This document shows positions 1-7,419 of a DNA stretch of 64,000 bases, in pieces (positions within the stretch are counted from its first letter, which is position 1; the number at the start of each line of letters is the position of its first letter). The notes under the pieces are model-generated. The model saw nothing but the letters and a program-made list of their open reading frames with translations. It had not been told where the DNA came from and made no database searches. The translations under genes were made by a program, and so were the position numbers. This DNA is from Marivirga atlantica (GTDB lineage Bacteria > Bacteroidota > Bacteroidia > Cytophagales > Cyclobacteriaceae). Location of the stretch: the NCBI RefSeq assembly GCF_016734805.1, contig NZ_JAERQG010000002.1, forward strand, positions 372,001 through 436,000, read 5' to 3'.

Positions 1-77
1 CCAAGTAGAGCATTAGTCCAGGTCACTTTGTTATTTTTCAATATGTTCGGCTCAATACCTTTATTCAAGTTAACCAT
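1..77 (-). CDS. HNH endonuclease-like protein (PtuB-like), 5' end only
   Basis: A minus-strand ATG at 77 opens a reading frame that stays open to the left edge (25 codons seen). Its start overlaps the stop of the ATPase gene by 8 bases, the tight coupling expected of a two-gene operon. The visible N-terminus contains KGIEP, followed later by a Trp. This resembles the opening of the TIGR02646-type HNH nucleases (PtuB of Septu systems, also found with some retrons), which commonly start with a short Lys-Gly-x-Glu-Pro segment. The HNH motif itself would lie outside the window, so the call rests on this short match and on the neighbour being a PtuA-like ATPase. It could be an unrelated downstream gene. 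Confidence 0.45.
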   Translation of the reverse strand, partial: MVNLNKGIEPNILKNNKVTWTNALL

Positions 78-1308
78 TGTTCTTCTCAATTGATTTTTCT
101 AGAGCCAACGGCATTAAATTATCTAACCCTAATTCTTTAAGTTCAATTCTCATTTGTTGGAATGAATCTTTAGTCAATTCTTGATTTGAATATTTTTCTG
201 TTATTTCATTCAAGCTATTTTCGACCCAAATAGGCATTGTAAATGGGACCCCTAAAACTTCATTCAAAATTTCTGTTGCTGATTTAGCTTTGTTGATTAA
301 ATCTAGTTGTTCATTATAAATTTTTCTTTCTTCATTGTATCTGAAAGCATAAACATTGGAATCTTTTACAGAGCCAATTATCAATGGGCTATGCGTGGAA
401 ATAATAAACTGAAGATTAGGAAAGGCTGAAATCAAATCAGGCAAGATTGATCGTTGCATGTTTGCATGAAGGTGGTTTTCAACTTCGTCTATTAATACTG
501 TAACTGCTTCATTTTCGTCTTTTACATAGTTGAAAATTTGCCAGGCTAGATCTATTATGGCGCTGACACCACCAGAGACAGCATCTAACATGAAGTCGCC
601 AGATTCCGTTTCTAAAACTATTTCATAATTTCTAATTGAGATTTTATTGAATCCTAGTGTTTTGGGAAGAATAGCGGTGAGTACACTCTCAAATCCTTTA
701 TAGTAGTCATATAACTCTTTATCAGCCTGCATAAACTCATTTCCACTGCCGCCAATTGCCCAGTTTAATAATGTTTCTTTGATAAAAAAATTAGTTGGTT
801 TAGATGGCTGAGAATGGCCAATATGGTATTTACTCATATGATTCTGAAACGTGAGCTGATAAGCTGTTTCCTTTGTTCTTTTTTTTGTTGAAATATTTGG
901 TATTTGCTGATAATAAAATACTGGACGATGTGAAGGTATATTTAATCCTCTAATAGCATAAGCTGGGTTTATTTGAGGTTGGTATTGTGCTTTATTGCTG
1001 TCTGGAATTTGAATGTTTGCAACAGTATTGTTAGAATAATATATCTTGCCAATTAAACTCGAATTGGAGTTAATCTTCTTTTTAAACCATCTTGAAAAAA
1101 ATCTAATAATTCCTGATTCTTCATCTTTTGCAGGAGTTGCTAATTCATTCAATGACCATCCAAAATGTCTGGCTAGCATGTTAAGTATGGTTGTTTTACC
1201 TGAACCATTTGCTCCAGTCAAGACAGTTAATTTGTCGTGAAACTGAATATTAAGATTATGAAACTGTTTCCAGTCGGATATTTCAAGTGATTTAAATTTC
1301 ATGTTCAT
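70..1308 (-). CDS. AAA/ABC-type ATPase, PtuA-like (Septu-type defence ATPase)
   Basis: This 412-residue cytosolic ATPase belongs to the RecF/SMC/OLD-like AAA_15/AAA_21 group. Visible motifs are Walker A GANGSGKTT (residues 32-40), an ABC-signature-like SGGVSA (245-250), Walker B VLIDEVE (271-277) and a switch STHSP (304-308). The about 200-residue insert between Walker A and the signature is normal for this group. It has no transmembrane segment. A second Met at residue 3 (1302) is an equally good start. The gene overlaps a downstream frame that opens like an HNH nuclease, the PtuA-PtuB layout of Septu anti-phage systems, where the ATPase senses or regulates the nuclease. The family call is firm. 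The defence role is inferred from that layout. Confidence 0.8.
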   Translation of the reverse strand: MNMKFKSLEISDWKQFHNLNIQFHDKLTVLTGANGSGKTTILNMLARHFGWSLNELATPAKDEESGIIRFFSRWFKKKINSNSSLIGKIYYSNNTVANIQIPDSNKAQYQPQINPAYAIRGLNIPSHRPVFYYQQIPNISTKKRTKETAYQLTFQNHMSKYHIGHSQPSKPTNFFIKETLLNWAIGGSGNEFMQADKELYDYYKGFESVLTAILPKTLGFNKISIRNYEIVLETESGDFMLDAVSGGVSAIIDLAWQIFNYVKDENEAVTVLIDEVENHLHANMQRSILPDLISAFPNLQFIISTHSPLIIGSVKDSNVYAFRYNEERKIYNEQLDLINKAKSATEILNEVLGVPFTMPIWVENSLNEITEKYSNQELTKDSFQQMRIELKELGLDNLMPLALEKSIEKNNG

Positions 1309-1318
1309 ATTTTATGTA

Positions 1319-1467
1319 CACAACGACCCTGTATAAATTCGTGGTTGATTAAAAGTATAAAAATTTGTGTTTATTATAGAGGCAATCCGTAGGATTGACG
1401 AGCAATCTTCAATAAACCAAAGCCACGTTTCACCACTAACTAGCATCATTTCATGCAGCTTGTTGTG
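1319..1467. repeat. Multi-arm imperfect inverted repeat between two accessory genes
   Basis: The gap between the ATPase start and the next gene's stop holds nested inverted arms: CACAAC (1319-1324) with GTTGTG (1462-1467), CGTGG (1340-1344) with CCACG (1423-1427), GTTTATT (1369-1375) with AATAAAC (1411-1417), and CAATCC (1383-1388) with GGATTG (1392-1397) around a GTA loop. The arms are separated by unequal bulges. The left end carries AACGACC. The whole could fold as one long bulged hairpin, like integron attC or REP-type sites, though some short arms may be chance. Confidence 0.4.
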
Positions 1468-1473
1468 CTGCGT

Positions 1474-2376
1474 TTATTCCGTTTCAAATTCATATTCAAT
1501 TTCATAAATACCTGGAGCCAGAGGAACATTGAATTCATGTGATTTAATCCCAATATGAAAGTCATGTACTGTCCCAGTCTTTGCAAATACATTAATGTTT
1601 TGTTGTCCAGTAGGCGAGCTTACAAGCTTATAGTTATTTTTAGTTGGAGGTTTGGAAAATACAGTGTCAAATTTAGCAACACTGTGTCCTTTGTAACTTT
1701 CTTCGGAAAGTAACACATTAATTTTACCTGTCTTCTTATCAGTTCCATCAAGGGTAATTTCGTGGCTAATGATTTTAGCATTATTCCCTTTCAGATTTGA
1801 TTTTGGGATTAAATGAGAAGGAAGTTTCTGAGAATTTTGTTCAATTTGCTCTTCCAGTTTTTCTCTCTTTTCAGGAGTCGAGTGGGTAATCAAATCAATG
1901 TCTTCAAATAGTTGAGATTGAGCATTGCTCTGTTCCGTTAACTGTTTTCGAATATCTTCGGAAACAACTCCTGCCCAATCGCTTAAAAAAGTATTATTTG
2001 CAGACCTAATAATCCGAATCATGTTTCTTGTTGATTCCAAATATATCATGCCAAACGAACTTGATTCTTCTGAAGCCAATTTTTCCTGTTTATCATCTAA
2101 ATACTGCTCAATTGAGTATAATTGTTTTGATTGATTCAATATTTTTTCACTTGACTGCTCTCCGATGCGATCAATCAATTTTGTATTTTCAGCTTTAAGC
2201 GATGCCTTTGAATAATGGGATGAAATTATCCATGAAAATGCACCTGATGCAATTGCCAAAATAATCGAGATTAAAAGTCCTTCTCTCGTTTCAATTGAAG
2301 TAAGTTGACTTGTCCAGACTAAACAAATAATTATGATAAATACTGCTCCACTTGCGATTATATTTTTAAGATTCAT
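1474..2376 (-). CDS. Membrane-anchored protein with helical and C-terminal beta-rich region, unknown function
   Basis: No family is recognised. From the preferred start (ATG at 2376; an alternative ATG at 2403 adds nine residues including two Cys) there are two N-terminal hydrophobic segments with a short polar turn between them. Next comes a long Lys/Glu/Gln-rich helical stretch of about 150 residues that may form a coiled coil, then a Ser/Thr/Asn/Lys-rich C-terminal region that looks beta-stranded. The protein is probably an inner-membrane protein with a large cytosolic or periplasmic domain. It sits directly upstream of the PtuA-like ATPase but is separated from it by 165 bases holding an inverted-repeat element. 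It is therefore unlikely to be translationally coupled to that pair, and may be an independent accessory gene. Confidence 0.6.
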   Translation of the reverse strand: MNLKNIIASGAVFIIIICLVWTSQLTSIETREGLLISIILAIASGAFSWIISSHYSKASLKAENTKLIDRIGEQSSEKILNQSKQLYSIEQYLDDKQEKLASEESSSFGMIYLESTRNMIRIIRSANNTFLSDWAGVVSEDIRKQLTEQSNAQSQLFEDIDLITHSTPEKREKLEEQIEQNSQKLPSHLIPKSNLKGNNAKIISHEITLDGTDKKTGKINVLLSEESYKGHSVAKFDTVFSKPPTKNNYKLVSSPTGQQNINVFAKTGTVHDFHIGIKSHEFNVPLAPGIYEIEYEFETE

Positions 2377-2427
2377 ATCTGCGTTTTTTATGCAACACAA
2401 CATCCAAATAAAGTCATCTCAGGTAAC

Positions 2428-2560
2428 TATATCTGTATTATGTTTTGTCATAACCGATTGTGAGCTTTTCTAAACTAACACTGTCGTCCAGTTGGGGGGC
2501 TTTGTATCGGTTTTGGTTAAACATGTAATTAAATTACACATTCCGGCTATATAAAGCAAG
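2428..2560. repeat. Dispersed intergenic repeat, copy A
   Basis: This 133-base segment lies upstream of the unknown membrane gene and shares blocks with 14192-14344: TATATCYGT, ATAACCGATTGT, GGCTTTGT/GGCTCTTTGT, AAACATGTA and ACACATT, in the same order and orientation. It contains a perfect 7-base inverted pair AACCGAT (2452-2458) / ATCGGTT (2506-2512). The two copies have diverged in the middle, so this is an old repeat family rather than a recent duplication. Confidence 0.55.
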
Positions 2561-2575
2561 GGTGTGCTATACTTC

Positions 2576-3196
2576 TTAGCTAAGCTTTTTAATCACTTTC
2601 TCCACCCGCTTTCTTTTGGAGTCCTTTTCTATATCAGGGAGGCGCGTTTGAAGCGTATTTATGAAAGTAGCTTTGTTGGTTTTATCAATGATTTCCAAAG
2701 CTAGCTCTGCATACATGGGTAATTGGTTGGTAGCACTTTTTAGTAACTGCTCATTAAGCAGTGGAAAAGCTTCATCCTTGTACTGCTCGAATTTGCAGAG
2801 GCTTATCAGTATTTTAACAGCCTGATCTTTGGTGATGACTGAGCCGGAGTCGGCCGTGCTGAGTAGGGTAGGTAGAGCTTCTATGATCTCTTTCGGCTTT
2901 TCTTCTACGAGCGTGCTAATGGCCGTCATAAGTCCCCATTGCAGCCTATTGTTCTTAGTGGGGAGCAAGGCGATGAAAGTATCCAGCTGGTTGGCAATCA
3001 GTTGAGGCTTTAAGGCACCAATCTCATACAAAACCTTAATGCTGTCATTCTGCAAGTCCTTTTTAGCGCTGAGGTTGTCTACCAGTTCGTTAATATGTGC
3101 TTGATTCTCAGATTCGGCAATTTCCTGCGCCAATTCAATATTCGGTGCTTCGTCCTTTCTGTTTTGTGCTGATGCCAGTTTGTTTGAAATGCTCAT
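2576..3196 (-). CDS. HEAT-like helical repeat protein, function unknown
   Basis: A 206-residue soluble, almost entirely alpha-helical protein with no signal peptide or membrane segment. Regular amphipathic helices of 12-18 residues, with leucines at repeating positions and Lys/Glu between them, suggest an alpha-solenoid of HEAT/ARM type. Such proteins usually act as protein-protein scaffolds. The C-terminus is strongly basic (KRKRVEKVIKKLS). It is monocistronic or at the end of a unit with the SDR gene upstream, from which a 145-base gap with a stem-loop separates it. No specific partner can be named. Confidence 0.6.
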   Translation of the reverse strand: MSISNKLASAQNRKDEAPNIELAQEIAESENQAHINELVDNLSAKKDLQNDSIKVLYEIGALKPQLIANQLDTFIALLPTKNNRLQWGLMTAISTLVEEKPKEIIEALPTLLSTADSGSVITKDQAVKILISLCKFEQYKDEAFPLLNEQLLKSATNQLPMYAELALEIIDKTNKATFINTLQTRLPDIEKDSKRKRVEKVIKKLS

Positions 3197-3237
3197 GGGT
3201 GGTTTTTTTATGCATTAAGTACGAAGTATAAAGTATC

Positions 3238-3272
3238 AAGTATTAAGATGGAAACATCTCATCCTAATACTT
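3238..3272. terminator. Stem-loop between the SDR gene and the helical-repeat gene
   Basis: AAGTATTAAGATG (3238-3250) pairs with CATCCTAATACTT (3260-3272) with one mismatch and a 9-base loop. It lies 3' of the minus-strand reductase gene. There is no clear T-tract, so terminator function is uncertain. The surrounding AGTAT-type short repeats suggest slippage-prone DNA. Confidence 0.35.
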
Positions 3273-3341
3273 AATACAAATGGTTTTAATTCAATTTTAT
3301 TCTACAAACCCAACTCCCAAATCCTAATTCCCAATACCTAT

Positions 3342-4400
3342 TCACACAATATCTTCCTTCACCAACACCTCAAAGCTATCTTCCATGGTCTGCTTCATCG
3401 GCTTAAAGTCAATGCCCAGCTCTTTCTTTATTTTAGAATTATCAGCCTTAAAAGTATGGTTTACATTTTTCTTGATATAGGGTCTGGTAAAGCGCTTATC
3501 AGCCATCGGCCCAATCAGCATCAATAACCATTTAGGGATAGCCTTTTTAGGTAGTGGATATTTCTCTCCATATTTAGGCAATAGTGTTTCAGCCATTTCC
3601 AGAAAGTTGGTATTGTGCCCGGAAGTAATGTACCTGCCATGCGCTTCAGGCGTATAGGCTGCTTTGAAATGTGCTTCCGCTACATCACGAACATCTACCA
3701 GGCCTAAGCCCATTTTAGGAACGCCCATTTTCATGGTACCGTCACCTATACTTTTGAGGATGCTAAAGCTTTCAGAAGTAGTAGCTCCTCCTGCTAACAT
3801 AGGGCCCATTACCAAACTCGGGTTGATGGTTACCAAATCCCATTGGTCCTGACTTTCAGCAATTTCCCAGGCTTTTTTCTCAGCTTCCACTTTGGAGTAG
3901 GAGTAAGGCTGGTAGTCTAAGGAGGCTGTGGTGTTCCAGATGTCCTCGGTCAGGATTCCACCCGGTGCATTTTCAGCGTCTACGGCATCCGTATAAATGG
4001 CGGCACAACTACTGGTGACCACTACTCTTTTGATGCCCTCAGTAGCCTTTGCTGAGTTCAGCACATTGGCTGTTCCTTTTACAGCCGGATCAACCAGATC
4101 TTTCTGCGGGTCTTTGAAATCAGAAGTAAAAGGTGAGGCGGTATGGAAAACCACTTCGCAGCCTTCCATGGCTTCTTTATAAGAACCTTCTTCCAGTAAG
4201 TCGGCTTTGAAGTATTTGATTTCCGCATTGCTTGCTGAAGCAATTTCGTCTAAATGAGCAGTCTTCTCTCTGTTGTCAGGATTACGCACTGCTGCATGCA
4301 CTGTAATGCCTTCTTCTAATAATTTTTTCACTAACCAGCCAGCCACATAGCCTGTAGCGCCTGTCACCATTACCGGTTTTGATTTATCGATAGTTTTCAT
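3342..4400 (-). CDS. NAD(P)-dependent extended SDR, dihydroflavonol-reductase-like
   Basis: This is an extended short-chain dehydrogenase/reductase of the epimerase/dihydroflavonol-4-reductase type, 352 residues. The Rossmann glycine motif TGATGYVAG is at residues 13-21, a catalytic Ser is in VVVTSSCAA (about 130) and the YxxxK pair is Y166/K170. Such enzymes reduce aldehydes, ketones or related carbonyls with NAD(P)H in the cytosol. The substrate cannot be predicted. It is a single gene, with the LytTR regulator 111 bases upstream on the same strand and a stem-loop downstream. Family assignment is secure. Confidence 0.85.
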   Translation of the reverse strand: MKTIDKSKPVMVTGATGYVAGWLVKKLLEEGITVHAAVRNPDNREKTAHLDEIASASNAEIKYFKADLLEEGSYKEAMEGCEVVFHTASPFTSDFKDPQKDLVDPAVKGTANVLNSAKATEGIKRVVVTSSCAAIYTDAVDAENAPGGILTEDIWNTTASLDYQPYSYSKVEAEKKAWEIAESQDQWDLVTINPSLVMGPMLAGGATTSESFSILKSIGDGTMKMGVPKMGLGLVDVRDVAEAHFKAAYTPEAHGRYITSGHNTNFLEMAETLLPKYGEKYPLPKKAIPKWLLMLIGPMADKRFTRPYIKKNVNHTFKADNSKIKKELGIDFKPMKQTMEDSFEVLVKEDIV

Positions 4401-4511
4401 CTTTTCTTTTTTGCTTGTATAGCAAAGCTCAACGGGATTAAATTGTTTTTGATACAGCTATCTAATAAATGCAAGCTTTCGCAACCAGAAGAGCTGGTTA
4501 ATAACTGAAAT

Positions 4512-5195
4512 TTAAACTAAGCCCTCAATATTCCCTTTAAAGGTTCCACCTATCGGGATTTCCTGTTCATTGATAAAGAGCCTGTTTTTTTCAATAGCAG
4601 TTATATGCTGTATGTTGATGATATAGGAATTATGAACACGGATAAATACAGATGAGGGCAGTTCTTTGAGTAATTCCTTAAAGGTGTATAGCACAATATG
4701 CTCTTCGGTTTTAGTAACAACACGTACATAATCTTTTAGTCCTTTTATGTACAAAATGATATCAAAATTTAATTTGATGAGTCCATTACCTTCTTTCAGG
4801 AAAATATAGGTTTTGTTCTCCTTTTCAATAGATGTCTTGGGTTGCAGCAGCTTTTTGGCTTTCTCCGCAGCCTTAAAGAAGCGTGCAAAATCAAAGGGTT
4901 TTAAGAGGTAATCGATCACATTGAGTTCATAACCTTCCAGTGCATACTCGGCATAAGCAGTGGTAAAAATCACTTGTGGCGTGTGGTCAATGGCTTTTAG
5001 GAATTCCACTCCTGTGATTTCAGGCATCTGTATGTCCAGAAACAATAAGTCTATTTGCTGTTCATTGATCACATTTAATGCATCAAGCGCGCTAGAGAAT
5101 TGCCCTACTATTTCCAGGTAAGGCACTTTTTCGGCATAATCTGACAGCAGCTTTCTTGCCAATGGTTCATCATCAATGATTAAACATCTTATCAT
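4512..5195 (-). CDS. LytTR-family response regulator
   Basis: A two-domain response regulator of 227 residues. The receiver domain (about 1-120) has the acidic pair D8/D9, the predicted phosphoacceptor D54 in LLFLDIQMP, a Thr in TTAY and the Lys of LLKPF. A LytTR DNA-binding domain fills about 125-225, with the typical RVHNSYIIN segment. LytTR proteins bind pairs of direct repeats spaced about two helical turns apart. The gene overlaps the upstream kinase by 4 bases (ATGA), so the two are translated together and form a two-component pair. Direct repeats at 6293-6319 are a plausible binding site. Confidence 0.93.
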   Translation of the reverse strand: MIRCLIIDDEPLARKLLSDYAEKVPYLEIVGQFSSALDALNVINEQQIDLLFLDIQMPEITGVEFLKAIDHTPQVIFTTAYAEYALEGYELNVIDYLLKPFDFARFFKAAEKAKKLLQPKTSIEKENKTYIFLKEGNGLIKLNFDIILYIKGLKDYVRVVTKTEEHIVLYTFKELLKELPSSVFIRVHNSYIINIQHITAIEKNRLFINEQEIPIGGTFKGNIEGLV

Positions 5196-6271
5196 GTCAA
5201 CTCAATAGTCAGATCTATGTTAAATTGCTCTTTATCATCATTAAGCAATAATTTATGTTTATCAGGATACTGCAAGTTAAGTCTCTTTTTTAGATTATTT
5301 AGTCCGAAGCCTGAGGGTACTTGTTGTTGTCCTTTGGGCACTTTCGAATTGGAAACTTTGTAATGCACATGCTTTTCTGAAGCTGATAATTCTACTTTTA
5401 TCCAGCAGTTATTTATCCTATCGGAAACGCCATGTTTAAAGGCATTCTCCAGAAAGGTAATGAGTAGCAAGGGAGCAATCTGTATGTTTTCATTCAATCC
5501 TTTTATATCAAAATCTAGCTCAAATTGATTATTCAGCCGAATTTGCTCCAGCGCTATATAGTCGCGCATATAGCTGATTTCATTGGCAATGGGCACACTA
5601 TGCTTGTTGGCTTCATAAATCATATAGCGCATGATATTAGAAAGCTTGATGATTACAGCCGATGCTTCATCGCTCTTCTGCATGGTCAGGTAGTTGAGGT
5701 TGTGCAAAGTATTGAATAAGAAATGAGGATTTATCTGAGACTTCAGGTGATTGAGCTCTGCGGTTAGCTTTTCATTCTCCAATTGCTTGCGCTTATTTTC
5801 TAGATCGTACCAATTGGCAGTAAGCTTGATCATACTTGTAAAAACCATAATGGATATAAAGCCCCATAATATGCTGAGCATGCGAGCCATATGAACTGAT
5901 TCATAATAGCTCGGATCTGGTGAGGCTTTAGCCAGCGTAAATTGATCCAGGTAAACTCTGATTACCACAAATACAGCCATAGCTAGCAGTGTGATGAAAA
6001 GGTAAACTATTGGCTTTCGCTTATTTAAAATGAATGGGAGAAATAAGAAATAGTGCAGATAGCCAATGGCCATGTTTAATGACATAGGATACAGGAAAAA
6101 TAGCATCACCTGCTCGAAAGATAAATACCGCGTATAGTCGTAGAGCTGGTAGGAGATAAACAGACTCCAAAAGATGAGGTGCAGCAATAACACTCTGTAT
6201 TTCGCAATTCCTGAAAGCATGCTGCAAAATAAGGCTTTTGTAGGTTTTAACAGCCAGTTGCCTACTGTCAT
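5192..6271 (-). CDS. LytS/YehU-type membrane sensor histidine kinase
   Basis: This histidine kinase of the His_kinase (PF06580) class has four predicted transmembrane helices in the N-terminal half, a linker helix, then QINPHFLFNTLHN with the phosphoacceptor His, and a C-terminal ATPase domain with LENAFKHGV (N-box) and FGLNNLKKRL (G-box). I prefer the ATG at 6271 (MTVGNW); a GTG seven codons upstream (6292) is possible but abuts the TCTACG repeat. It is coupled by a 4-base overlap to its response regulator. The first third is duplicated at 11,348-11,659. The absence of a large extracellular domain suggests it senses a membrane or envelope cue, which is an inference. Confidence 0.9.
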   Translation of the reverse strand: MTVGNWLLKPTKALFCSMLSGIAKYRVLLLHLIFWSLFISYQLYDYTRYLSFEQVMLFFLYPMSLNMAIGYLHYFLFLPFILNKRKPIVYLFITLLAMAVFVVIRVYLDQFTLAKASPDPSYYESVHMARMLSILWGFISIMVFTSMIKLTANWYDLENKRKQLENEKLTAELNHLKSQINPHFLFNTLHNLNYLTMQKSDEASAVIIKLSNIMRYMIYEANKHSVPIANEISYMRDYIALEQIRLNNQFELDFDIKGLNENIQIAPLLLITFLENAFKHGVSDRINNCWIKVELSASEKHVHYKVSNSKVPKGQQQVPSGFGLNNLKKRLNLQYPDKHKLLLNDDKEQFNIDLTIELT

Positions 6272-7157
6272 TAGACGCTTTGTTAAATTCACTCTACGGA
6301 TTACTCAGCTCAGTCTACGCATGTATCGATGGTGTGAAACCTTAAAAGAGTAGATTGAAATGTAGAGTCGGTCTAATAAATTTTCATCCAAGTGAAATAT
6401 TCCAGAGCATTGCTGAAAACAATTAAACATACGCTCATGAAATACTTATCTCTCATTTTAATAGTGGCCTTTGCTACAAGCAGCTTTGCCCAAAAAGTAG
6501 ACTCTATAAGGGTAGGGGAGCCCTTCAAAGCTTTTGATCAATTGAATTTTGAAACCTATGAATTTGAGGTTTTTACTGTGCGAAATGGTAAAAAGAGTGT
6601 TCCTATCAGGATGAAAAGCAGCACGAAAGCAATTGAAATTGATGGACAAGAGTATGTAAACATCAGCCATGAATGGAACAACCCTCAAATGTCTGGCAGT
6701 TTTTCGGCTTTAGTTGAACCCCATACTTTAAAACCTGTTAGCCAGATCAGGCATTCGAAAAAAGGCAAGGAGGCCTATCGTTTTTATGACGACAAAATTG
6801 TAGGTCTCGATTCGGCAATAGATAATGTAGCCACAGACTATATTCAAGCCCTGTCAGAGCCTGTTTTCAACTTCGAAATTGATTTAGAAACCTATTCTAT
6901 TTTACCATTTGAAGAAGGTAAAACCATTTACATGCCTTTTCACCATGCAGGTAGCCAATACACAGAGCCGGGTTGGTATAAATATACAGTAAGCTCAGAG
7001 CAAATAAATGTTGATGGCCTGGGAGAAGTAGCCACTTGGGTACTCCACACCGACTATAAGCGCACCCAGCCTACCAAATTCTGGTACACCAAAAAGGATA
7101 GAAAGTTCATTAAAATGGAAGCTGAGTATAAGGGCATGAAGATTTATAAAGTGAGGA
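5967..7157. repeat. Segmental duplication, unit 1
   Basis: This segment (3' flank inside the kinase gene, shared intergenic region, DUF3108 gene) is repeated in the same orientation at about 11353-12547 with high identity. Boundaries were judged by eye from where the two sequences stop matching. Unit 1 carries the intact kinase end, so it is the likely parental copy. Confidence 0.85.
6293..6319. promoter_or_regulatory. Candidate LytTR direct-repeat operator
   Basis: TCTACG occurs at 6293-6298 and again at 6314-6319, exactly 21 bases apart, the two-turn spacing typical of LytTR-bound repeats. The site lies 22 bases upstream of the kinase ATG and 118 bases upstream of the divergent DUF3108 gene. 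A GTAGA motif, partly its reverse complement, recurs at 6350-6354 and 6362-6366. The repeat pair is preserved at 11681-11707 in the duplicated segment. Confidence 0.45.
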
Positions 7158-7165
7158 GGTTTTAA
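6437..7165 (+). CDS. DUF3108-like exported protein, copy 1
   Basis: The preferred start is the ATG at 6437, which gives a clean signal peptide (MKYLSLILIVAFATSSFAQ, cleavage after the final Ala). A Met 15 codons upstream would give a basic extension before the signal. The mature part of about 220 residues is beta-rich and resembles the DUF3108 family of periplasmic or outer-membrane-associated proteins, with a W-Y-rich C-terminal part (TKFWYTKKDRKF). Function is unknown. It is divergent from the LytS/LytTR pair and shares its regulatory region, so it may be a target of that system. A near-identical copy lies at 11825-12538, with 16 scattered replacements and a different C-terminus. Confidence 0.75.
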   Translation: MKYLSLILIVAFATSSFAQKVDSIRVGEPFKAFDQLNFETYEFEVFTVRNGKKSVPIRMKSSTKAIEIDGQEYVNISHEWNNPQMSGSFSALVEPHTLKPVSQIRHSKKGKEAYRFYDDKIVGLDSAIDNVATDYIQALSEPVFNFEIDLETYSILPFEEGKTIYMPFHHAGSQYTEPGWYKYTVSSEQINVDGLGEVATWVLHTDYKRTQPTKFWYTKKDRKFIKMEAEYKGMKIYKVRRF

Positions 7166-7171
7166 TCATAG

Positions 7172-7231
7172 AACGAGCTGTTTGGCACCTCACTTGGCCG
7201 ATTACTCATTAGAGGTATGTGCTATATCGTT
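7172..7231. repeat. Inverted-repeat element downstream of the AraC-side genes
   Basis: The outer arms are AACGA (7172-7176) and TCGTT (7227-7231). The inner arms are GCACCTC (7185-7191) and GAGG plus GTGC (7212-7215, 7219-7222). The AACGA end faces low coordinates, as in the elements at 1319, 13326 and 31890. The gap 7166-7419 holds only this and a 34-codon ORF. Confidence 0.3.
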
Positions 7232-7302
7232 TGTTAGATTTTTAGCTGTGGCCAATTCTGTATTAGTAAGTTTATTTTGTTTTACATAACTCTTGTGGAA
7301 AA

Positions 7303-7407
7303 TCACTTGGCTAAGTCGTCATTTATCCATTTCAAATACTCTTTTGGTTTTACGTCAAAATGTCCATATAAAACGATTACCAAATACATTTTTAATTGAG
7401 CATACAT
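7303..7407 (-). pseudogene. 34-codon ORF, possible transposase C-terminal remnant
   Basis: A minus-strand ATG at 7407 leads to a 34-residue frame ending at TGA (7303). The segment FDVKPKEYLKWINDDL has the pattern seen at the C-terminus of IS66-type transposases (a hydrophobic helix, then V-x-P-x-E-Y/W-L-K-x-x-L). The match is short and made by eye. No terminal repeats or other transposase parts are visible nearby. It may equally be a small unrelated ORF or noise. Confidence 0.25.
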
Positions 7408-7419
7408 ATTTCAGTTAAG

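Noticed and set aside
3200-3300. Clustered short repeats (AGTAT/AAGTA units) suggesting a CRISPR or tandem array
   Set aside because: Units are short, irregular and without equal spacers; they look like slippage in A+T-rich intergenic DNA, with one stem-loop.
6021-6227. Minus-strand frame inside the kinase gene, repeated at 11409-11675
   Set aside because: It is an alternate frame of the duplicated kinase segment; its conservation follows from the duplication.
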